From: Amphimedon queenslandica
Lineage: Eukaryota > Porifera > Demospongiae > Haplosclerida > Niphatidae
DNA length: 56,632 nt
Direction: 5' to 3'
NCBI RefSeq assembly: GCF_000090795.2
Contig: NW_003546304.1
Coordinates: 133,970 to 190,601, forward strand
Of this stretch, positions 1-9,666 are shown piece by piece. The position numbers and the translations under genes are program-made. The first letter of the stretch is position 1. Each line of letters begins with the position of its first letter. Under the pieces are notes generated by a model. The model did no database searches, was not told the DNA's origin, and was given only the letters and a program-made list of their open reading frames with translations.

Positions 1-504
1 GCATTTCAGTACTGATAATAATGGAGCAATTCTTTCTGCACTTGCAACCATGCAGGTCACTCTCTATACTTGCAATCATGCAGGTCACTCTCAGCAGTTA
101 CAAATTAGCAGTGTCTGTCCTCCTTTTAGCCTTCCAAATACCACTACTGACAGTTTAAAGCAAAGAAAAGTCAGAAAACACAGTTAACTATTCTTATCGG
201 CCATATTGAATTTGTTGCAACGGGCACGCCCAAGAAAATTACATTAATTATTCAACGATTTTCCATTATCCAACACGGCTTCCTAATTCTCACTTCACTT
301 CCTTGTACAACTTCGATATGGGCAGTCTACCAGACTCTCTCCCCGCCACCCCCAAGTCAAAAAGGGGAGGAGTCTGGCTACGCGAGACTAATGCTATGGA
401 GACTGCTACATGGAAGCCATTCAACAGAATACCACAAGTGTACGTTTGCTTGAGCCTAATTAACCACTTGTGATAACTATGTCCCCATAAATATGTTTAA
501 AGCA

Positions 505-601
505 GATAAACGCCTCCTATGAGGCATTTATGGAATTTGTAAACCTTGGGCTTCACCCTCGGTTTCCAAATTCCATAAACGCCTCGTAGGAGGTGTTTAT
601 C
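505..601. repeat. Long imperfect hairpin (41-bp arms)
   Basis: Positions 505-545 and 561-601 are near-perfect inverted copies with only a few mismatches, separated by a 15-base loop. Each arm also contains its own small palindrome (GCCTCCTATGAGGC on the left). The flanks share a TTTGTGATGRTTGCT repeat near 614 and 669. This looks like a foldback or MITE-type element. I see no coding potential. Confidence 0.75.
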
Positions 602-717
602 CATTATATATTTGTGATGGTTGCTGTGTGGGAATGTCAATTAATGTCCTTAGCAATACCATACTATTTGTGATGATTGCTAGTGTGGGAGAGGTCAGGT
701 GCTTCACATAAAAACTA

Positions 718-822
718 GTGTCAGCCCATGAGATGAGCTCGTGCCGGATCACGCCACTTAACTACCCTGATGTGATAGTGTCAGCCCATGGGGTGAGCTC
801 ATGCAGGCTCACCCCACTTCAA
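718..822. repeat. Two tandem copies of a 44-bp unit
   Basis: Both copies (718-761 and 778-822) begin GTGTCAGCCCATG and end CCACTT. The second copy contains the palindromic pair GGGGTGAGC and GCTCACCCC. The same GGGGYGAGC ends bound the elements at 3177-3763 and 40724-41334, so these are probably solo end fragments of that family. Confidence 0.55.
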
Positions 823-921
823 ACTAATAGTAGAAATAGACCTGCATTCTGTTTCTTGGTTACCCTGATTTAGTGATCTGAAGAATTAGAGAAAGGACCT
901 GCGAATTAGCTGAACTCAATA

Positions 922-1497
922 ATGGGTGGAACTTCATCAACCGAGATAGTGTATAGGGATCGTGAAATAAAGGTAGAAGTGGAGAGTGAACAGAGCAAAC
1001 AATACAGGAAAATGTTGCAAGTTGACAATCAGTTGGAAAAAATTAGAGAAGAAGTATCGTGTCTAAATCCAGTAATCACAGAAGGAATTAAATCTGGAAT
1101 TAAATCAAATGATTCTGCAGTTATTGTGAGACATGACGGTAGCACAGACAGAGATGCTATTGTTCAAAATGTCGAAAAGTTTTTTCCTAGTAATCCTTGC
1201 AAAAATGAGCTAGTTAAATCAGCTACTAATCTCCTTGAGCTTATCAATGCTACCAGAGGAGTACATGACTTACTGAAGTGGGAAAAGCTAGTAGTTTATA
1301 AGAAGGTAAAGGGAAATGTGTATGGATTTGAGCTTCAATATAAAGTAAGGTTCCTGGATGAGCTTAAAGGCAAGGTTCCTGGATTCAGGAGCAATGAAAC
1401 TACACTCCTGGTGGCATTCAAAAGTGCCTTATATCTTATGGATGAAGATCCACACGATTTTCCTGATGCAGAAGAAGTTGAAGCAATCCAAATGTAA
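922..1497 (+). CDS. Unrecognised single-exon protein, possible N-myristoylated
   Basis: An uninterrupted 191-codon frame that I do not recognise. It starts MGGTSSTE: Gly2 plus Ser6 fits the N-myristoylation consensus, suggesting membrane attachment (inference). Residues about 13-60 are rich in Glu, Lys and Gln and look helical or coiled-coil. The rest is a compact mixed domain with motifs such as ELQYKVRFLDELKGKVPG and LLVAFKSALYLMDED, ending in an acidic tail. No transmembrane segment or zinc motif is visible. A diverged paralogue lies 2.4 kb downstream on the same strand. It keeps the start, the central domain and the tail but lacks the coiled-coil insert and is frameshifted. Conservation of the same protein motifs in both copies argues that this frame is real. 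The gene is on the strand opposite to NUP210, beyond its last visible exon. Confidence 0.7.
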   Translation: MGGTSSTEIVYRDREIKVEVESEQSKQYRKMLQVDNQLEKIREEVSCLNPVITEGIKSGIKSNDSAVIVRHDGSTDRDAIVQNVEKFFPSNPCKNELVKSATNLLELINATRGVHDLLKWEKLVVYKKVKGNVYGFELQYKVRFLDELKGKVPGFRSNETTLLVAFKSALYLMDEDPHDFPDAEEVEAIQM

Positions 1498-3176
1498 AAG
1501 AATTAATTAAGTATTTTTGCAGACAATTTAGTGACTAACATATTCATATTTTTTTAATGATTTATTGGTGTCATTGTAATGATTGCTTTGTATTAACAAA
1601 TAAATTGAGCTAGTTCATTATTATAGTTTGGACAACCTGAAATTCTTCTAAACGTATAGCACTCTATTTTTGAGGAGCAAAACTTTTGCAGTTTTGTGGA
1701 TTAGTATCGAACAGTAAAATGAAATCTTTGCAAAACATTCAATTACCAATAAGGGTGTGGTGCTAAAATTGAAATTTATAAAATTTATTTTCATTTAAAA
1801 AATTCATTTTTATATATCCACAAAAGTTTTGTTTTATGAAAGTAAAGTGCTATACACTGTAACTGGAATAGGAAACTAGAATTTGCTACATGGATAATGT
1901 CTATGATTGGAATGGGTGTAAGCTGTAATGGCTGAATCACACTGCAAAATTATGTTAAGGTAAGGCATTACATGTGCACGTTAACTTGTTAAGACAGGAA
2001 GTGGCCATGGTTTATGTAAAGTACAAATAGAAATATTTTTATTCTTATGTTGGGTAAACAGTAATGAATTTTAATTTTAATGACTTTTGATCTCACGCAC
2101 TAACAACATAGTTCAATATTATAGCCAATCATTAGTGTTAGTTTTCACTTAGTGGGAAGAAAGCACCCATCTATTCCATGACCATGAGTTTCCATTATTT
2201 TGTGGGTTTAATTGTCATTTTTGAAGGCTGGAAAATGAAAGTTTGGGCAAAAGAGAAAACCACTGTACAATACTGTATACTAAAAAATTTTGTTTCGTTA
2301 AACTTTTGTAAATTTCGTGTTTTTGTTTGCAAAAATTTCAACTACAAAATTTTGTATCTTCAGTGCCACATGGTACAAGCTACATGTTATCATAAAAATT
2401 GTAACATAAACAAGACACTGTTGGTACATTGGTCTCACCAAAGCAAAAAAAGCAATAATAGCTTTACAAAACTTTGTCCTGCATATTACCACTGTAGGTA
2501 TTAAAAGTTGCTTGTTATAGTGCTATTGTTAAATTGTTGATTGCATTCTTCATAGTCTAATTAAGATGTGAGGGTGTTTGGGTGTGGCTGCAAACTGATA
2601 GCATGCAGTTGTTAAGGCAACCATACACCATGAAACTTGTTTCATGAAGCATCTTTTATACAGGAGTCAATGGAGCTTGAAACATGTTTCTGAGGTACAT
2701 GTACATACAATTTGACAGAGGACCAGCAGAGTTCAATATAACCATCTTAAAAATTGTCAACACATTCCTTTGCAAATATAATTTATGATTCGAGGCCACA
2801 ATATTAGTATTTTCATGAAAAATTCATAAAATTTATGGTCTTTGATGAAAGAGCACCCTATGGCATCACAACAATCTCCCTACCATTATTTCTATTATTA
2901 GAACTCACGACCCCAGAAGGGCCAGAACCCCCACATAACATTTACTATTATTACTTAGAACAGACAGCCTCATTATATCTTAATCTTATTCTCCCTCCCA
3001 AAAGGCTCCCATAATTAATTATGCTATTATTAGAACTGATAATTCTATTATTAGAACACTGAGACAAGTCAGGCACGTGCAGTCGTGCACACTGCACAGG
3101 CAGTCAGGCACTGCCAGGCCAGGAGCTACTGGCCTACTGCTACAGTTGTACTACTAGACGAATGTAGAACATTAAA
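1498..3176. other. AT-rich intergenic stretch
   Basis: The only open frames here are short and low-complexity, without splice or family support. No gene is proposed. The 3' UTR of the preceding gene probably lies at its start; AATAAA-like sequence is present near 1598. Confidence 0.5.
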
Positions 3177-3763
3177 GGGGCGAGCCTAAGCAAGCCATAG
3201 TGTATTATTTATGAGCAAGCAAAGCAATTGTATTCATGTCCATGCAAAATACAAAAAAGTGAAAATTTTGTCCAAGCATGTCATTAGCTAGTCATCTGAT
3301 CACTATCATCACTTATGAAATCTCTGCAGCAGATGGATAAAGCAAGCATTAATGATCTGTTATAAGCAGTCACTGAACAATTTGTATTTTGAAGAAGTTT
3401 GTACTTCTGCTTTGCTAACCTCCCTTGCTGCTAGAGATGACTCAGCAGCAGAAATCATTTGAATGCAGCTTTCTCCATTGCAGCATTCAGCTTATCAGGG
3501 TCCTTTGTATCAATGAAACGATTGTATGTCTGCTGTCCCAACCTATCTTGCTGCTACAGAAGTCTTTGAACATCAGTTTAGTCTTGTCTTGTTGACCGTT
3601 TACTGCAAATAAGCTCAGACTTGCTGCTAGCCGCCATTTTATTCATTGTGACCACACCCGCTTTCAATGAAGATTAAGCTATTTAACTTTAATAATAGTT
3701 AGACGATCCTACTGCCCATACAGACGTTTTCTCGCCTTAGTGGGGTGAGCTCAGGCTCGCCCC
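3177..3763. mobile_element. MITE-like element with GGGGCGAGC ends
   Basis: The left end reads GGGGCGAGCCTAAGCAAGCC. The right end, reverse-complemented, reads GGGGCGAGCCTGAGC. A second element of similar length with the same terminal sequences lies at 40724-41334. There is no transposase, so this is a non-autonomous element. Part of the interior (an AAGACTTCTGTAGCAGCAAG-type stretch near 3550) is shared with sequences near 6510 and 31070. Confidence 0.6.
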
Positions 3764-3861
3764 AATAATATACTCTGCTAGAGTCTGCTTGACTGCTTCA
3801 GCCTTCAGCCATCCCAAGAATTTTAAAAAGGACCAGCCAAGTGGATTAACAATTTCACATA

Positions 3862-4335
3862 ATGGGTGGAACCTCATCAACTGAAATAGTGTACAGGCTG
3901 GAACCATTAATCACAACAGGAGCTAAAGCCCAGTTCAAATCAACTGAATCTGCTGTCATTGTGAGATATGACGGTAGCACAAACAACAGAGATGCTATTA
4001 TTGAAAACATAGAGAAGCTTTTTCTTGACAATCCTTGCAAAGAAGAGCTTCTAAAGACAGCTACAAATATCCTTCAGGCGGTCAAGAATGCCAAGCAAGT
4101 ACGTGACTTAAATAAGTGGGAAAAAAACAGAAATTTGTACAAAAGTAAAGGAAAAGGTGTATGGAATGGAGCTTCAATATAAAATAAGGTTCCTGGACGA
4201 GCTTAGAGGCAAGGTTCCTGGATTAAGGAGCAATGAAATTATACTGCTGGTGGCATTCAAGAGTGCCTTATACCTTATGGATAAAACCCAGATGATTGCT
4301 CTGGTGAACAGGAGATTGCAGCAATCAAAATGTAA
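3862..4335 (+). pseudogene. Frameshifted paralogue of the 922-1497 gene
   Basis: It starts with the same MGGTSSTEIVYR and keeps the central domain (SAVIVRYDGST, FLDELRGKVPG, LLVAFKSALYLMD), but lacks about 45 residues of the N-terminal helical segment. The first frame runs 3862 to about 4155. A one-base shift near the AAAGGAAAAGG run moves the homologous reading into the next frame (YGMELQYKIRF). A second shift near 4282-4291 is needed to reach the homologous C-terminus, ending in TAA at 4333-4335. It could be a pseudogene or an allele with assembly errors. The upstream flank (AAGGACC about 30 bases before ATG) is also shared, so the duplication included some 5' sequence. Confidence 0.7.
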
Positions 4336-4726
4336 AAAGAATTCTGTACATTTTGTGATTAGGACAAGTACATGTATGATTCATTTAGGCTTTATTGGTT
4401 TCTTTGTAATGATTGGTTTGTATAAGTTAACTTAACAAACAAGAATGAATGAGAACAGATCATGTATTCTGTAAGTATGTAGCCTTTAGCTCTACTTAAT
4501 TTACAAACACAATCCTATTTTTGTTAATCACACCAGTATCTACTGATGTCAACAGTAGGCCTAGGGATAAAGAATCAAATATAGCGAGAAACTAAAGGGA
4601 TACCTTCCTTTACTGACTCACCATCACTCTAGAGGTGGAGGTTGCCATTACAAGATGGTTACAGCTGTAAAGTGTCATTTATCATTATTGTGCATGCTCT
4701 ATGTAGACACACAGACACATGATAAA

Positions 4727-4938
4727 TACCGTACAGAAGGAAATTTTGGAGGGACTAAATTTTGGCGAATTGCTAAATTTTGGATGATTGGCGAATTTTA
4801 TTTTGGCGAATTTGTGGCCATGTGCTATTGAGCATGTGCATAATGGCTCAAAATGGCAAATTCTTATTTTGGCAAATGGCTATCAAAACGCCAAATTCGC
4901 CAAATTTAACTACCTCCAAATTTTCCTTCCGTACGGTA
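4727..4938. repeat. Foldback element (GGAAATTTTGGAGG family)
   Basis: The ends TACCGTACAGAAGGAAATTT and its near-complement at the right border, plus internal TTTGGCGAATT and AATTCGCCAAA stretches, make the whole unit an imperfect inverted repeat of about 210 bp. Related copies lie at 8240-8449, 10537-10726, 33221-33500, 34264-34545 and 47984-48145, some of them inside NUP210 introns. It is probably a MITE family. Confidence 0.7.
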
Positions 4939-5268
4939 TCGTGATAGTTAAAATAACAGTATCACAATCTCCCTAGCTGCACACTATCATCACAATATTG
5001 GATCTATAAATACAATTGCCCAGGCCATATACAGTATTTTTAGAAAGTTATAAAATTTCCTAATTTGTTGGGATACACGGGTATGGTAGGATATTGGAAA
5101 GGAGGACATGCTAATTGGGAGCAAATTATGGGCAGAATAAACACACATTGTGACTCAACATGAGAGGTGGCTGGTGAGCAAGTACTTTCCATCATTATTT
5201 ATGAGCTTAAATGTACAGTAGAACATTTATTACTCATTTGTAGTAATTAAAAATGTGTTGTTAATTAC

Positions 5269-8200
5269 TTGTGTATCAAGGTTTCCTTCACGAAGCAATG
5301 GACAGTCAGTCATCTCAGGAGAGAGTGGCCTCACTGATACTGAAGTGGGCAATGAGCATAAATACCTACACACACACACACACACATATACAATGTAATC
5401 AACCATCAGTCATTACACCAATGTAACATATAAAGCCTGATTAATATACAATATACAGCAAGTAGATGTACATGTACATGCAATGAAGCATACAGTACAT
5501 TGATTGCATCAAAGAACATGTACATGTACAATCTCAATTAATGAGTAAGAATGCACATCAGATGTACATGTACATTAAGTGTATTAAGCACAGTACATAC
5601 TTGATAGCAATGGTCTCATCAGCAGGTATCTTGTTCTTGGAAGTGGGTCCATTGCCAACAGTAAAGACAAGAGTCTGTTCCCCTAGTTTCTTACATACCA
5701 CCAGGTACTCGTGTTGAGTCAGGGAAGATGAGGGGATTGATCTTATACTGACAGCATCAGGTACCTCTGGGACCACTGGAGATAGGAGAGAATAATGAAG
5801 ATTAAAATAATGTACACGTGTACGGGTCCATTTACATTAGTTTGACCTGATTCCGATCAAAATTAGATTTTTTGAACTTGCTCCAAAATCAGGCCAAAGT
5901 CCCTGTACTATAGTACAGGGATTTTAGCAAATTTTGCCAAAAATTAAAAGGAAAGAATTCTTGATTTTCATAATTTTTTCTGATACAAATACATGTCCTT
6001 ATGTTGTGTAGAAAGTTTGAGCTGATTCTGATCAAGTTTGGATTTTTTACGAATTTTTGAAGTTGCTCCAAAATCTGGCCAAAGCCCCTGTACTATAGTG
6101 CAGGCATTTTGGTCAAATTTCGCCAAAAATGAAAAGGAGAGAAATCTCAACTTTTATAATTTTTTTCTCATACACATACATGTACTTATGTTGTGTAGAA
6201 AGTTTGACCTGATTCCAATCAAAATTGAATTTTTTATGATTTTTAACGACCTGGGGGCGAAGTCCCCAGGTCGTTCCTATAATTGATTTCACCGTCGCGC
6301 TATCTATATATATATATATATATTTGTATGTCCACACTTACATTTCTTCTATACATGTTGCATTGGAGAAATAACAAGCCTTAGCAACCACCCGCCCACA
6401 CTCCTTTATGTGAGTGGGTGTGGCCACAGCAAACAAAATGGCGGCTTACACATGGGACAAAGTTAAGAGCTTTCTAACAGCAAGAGAGCATAGAGATACT
6501 GTCTAAAGACTTCTCTAGAAGCATTATAGGTAGAGAGAACCTCTATAAGTCTTAATAATGACCAAGTTGTACTTGCAAGGTGGTGAAATCAATTATAGGA
6601 ATATTTTTTACACTGTTACGCTTGTTTAAAGTTGCTCCAAAAGGCCATACTAATATGCATTAGTGCTTTTCAGCTCATGAAGCATACAAGTACATGTATT
6701 CTTGAATCTTTCCCAACTCTTGTGCATTGAATATCATTACATGGAACAATGTGAATAGACTCTTAATTGATTCAATAATAATACACATCAGGTCCTTACA
6801 TTTCCTGAAATACTTGGAAGGGTCTAATACCCAACTGGAAGGACCTCCTTCAAGAACAACAGTCTTACTGGACCCGAGGGTAACCAGTACAAAGTCCTCA
6901 GGATCAATGGAGCGCAGTACAGGGTATGCTGCTATGGTAACGGAGGCTTGAAGCTCTAACAATCCGTGGGTGTAGGTAAGGGTCAGTTTGGTATGTCCAG
7001 GTTTGATTGAAGTGGCTTTAATGAAGGTACAGGCATCAGGAGGGAGAGATGATAGACCTGAGAATAATCAAGAGAATAATGAAATATGATACACTCAAAA
7101 CAAACAATAATACATTGTATCTATACGCATAAGTATGAAGGATGTACTGCATTACACGTTTCTAGTGTAAAATTACCCTTTTTCTCCTATTATTCCAAGT
7201 CACTCCCTTTACTTGTATTAATCTTATCTGTATATGTATCGTATATTATTACACATATCGCTTTTATGTCCTTTTATATCCCATTTTTATCTCCCCTCCT
7301 AATAGCATATATAATAGTGTACAGTCAATTGATCTACATTACATACATGTATGTACTTAATTTCCACTCTTATAAGCTATTACATGTGTACATGTATAAT
7401 ATCAAATATGGATCTCATTCCCCCTAACAATATTAACACAAGCTCCCTCTTCTCTTACTGATGTTGTGATCAATGGATATATTAAAGATGGCTTCATCAG
7501 CCAGTGAGTATTGGAATCCCATGAACCGACAGTCATAGAAAGGGAGTGTCATTGGAGGATCATCTAACGTCCTTCCTAGTACTTGTAATGGAAGGTAAAG
7601 GGAACCACCGACTTCAATTTCAACCCGTGAAGAAATGAAGGACATCTCAATTGGTGGGACAACGTAGACCTGAGATAAGAGAGGCAATAATAAACAATTG
7701 TACATGAACGTATGATGCATCAGAACACATGTGTGTAGTAACAATTGATTGAAGAGATTTTTGACAAAATGCACGACATGTACTATATAGTACAGGGACT
7801 TTGACCCAATTTTTGAGTAACTTTAAAATTCATTTAAAAAATTGAACTTTGGTCAGAATTAGCTCAAACTTGCTACACAACATAAGAGCATGTATATGTT
7901 TCAGAAAAAAATTATAAAATTGAGAATTCTCTCCTAGCCATTTTTGGCAAAATTCAGCCAAAGACAGGGAATTTGACCCAATTTTTGAGTAACTTTAAAA
8001 ATTCATTAAAAAATCCAAATTTGGCCAGAATCAGCTCAAACTTTCTACACAACATAAGTACATGTACATGTATCAGAAAAAATATAATAACAATAAATTA
8101 GCTCCTTCTAATTTTTGATGAAATATCCTACACTATAGCCCATGCATAACTAGCATTGAATATAGCACTGTGAAAATGGGAGAACACTCAAACTCAAAAT

Positions 8201-8642
8201 ACTGCATCATACACACACTACATGTAAGTATAGACTAATACCATATAGCAGGAAATTTTGGAGGGGATTAAATTTGGCAAATTTGGAGTTTTGATAACCA
8301 TTTGCCAATATAAAACCAACCATTTTGAGCCATTATACACATGCTCAATGGCACTTGACCACTAATTCGCCAAATTAAAATTCGCCAATCACCAAAATTT
8401 TGTAATTCGCCAAACTTTAGCTCCTCCAAAATTTCCCACTATACAGTAAATCTAACTTATTACTGCATACATACATACCTTGGCAGTATCATAGTGATCA
8501 CTGTTCCTAGTATCACTGGCTGTTACATTAGCTTGTCCAATAGTGAATGAGGTAATGAGACCGGAGTTAGACACACCCACCACATCAACGTTATCACTGG
8601 TCCACTGATAACTGCCACTCCCTCCAATCACCTATTAATAAT

Positions 8643-8685
<43 letters not shown>

Positions 8686-9596
8686 GATCAACTTAATACA
8701 TGGTACATGTATAAGACGGCCATAAATTTGTAAAAATTATTTTCTTGAACCTCCAAAATCCAAACACATTAAATCATCAATAAAAAATTATTAACAAAAA
8801 ACCACCACACGGCAAGAGACATATATGTACAGTGTACTTGTACATTTGAAACTTAAATCATTAATAAATCTACATTTACATGTGAATAAATGTATGCTTA
8901 AATATCTTGAATGTACCTTGAGTTGATGCTTGTACTGGTACTCATTCTTACTGTCCCAGAGGAGTAGCAACACACCAGGCATGACTGTGATTGGATGGAA
9001 TATCTCAATCAACTGCTTCTTGAACAATGGGACTGGTAATGGATACACCTCATCAGTCTCTGGGTGCTAAGAAATAATATAAATAAATAAATACATGTAA
9101 ATAAATAAATAAACAAACAAACAAACGAATCAATAAAAACTAACTAATGAAAACTAACAGGTCAGGTAATAATTCTACATGCACATGGATCCCATTGTTA
9201 TTACATGTACATGTATCAATGATGATGAATATACTTGCCTTCAGTTGGTTTATTGAAGCATTGAGGTAGGTCTTTCCAGGTTCATCAGCAGTGACACTGT
9301 GATACGAGCCATTAGCAGTTGAATAATGTATACTGAAATAATCACTGGAGACCTCTGTCACCAACAACACATTCTACAATAATAAAAAATAAAAATACAT
9401 GAATTATTGTACAATGTATATGCTTTATGCTTTATTGTGTTAAAATATTATTTATTATTATATTAATTATGTACTTTGGTAATTAGAATCTTGTGATTGT
9501 TGGTGTCTTTCAAGTTAACAATAAACACGTATTGTTTACCAACTTGAAGAACCCACTGATGACCAGGCAGTACATCTAAATCTACAATGAAAATAT

Positions 9597-9666
<70 letters not shown>

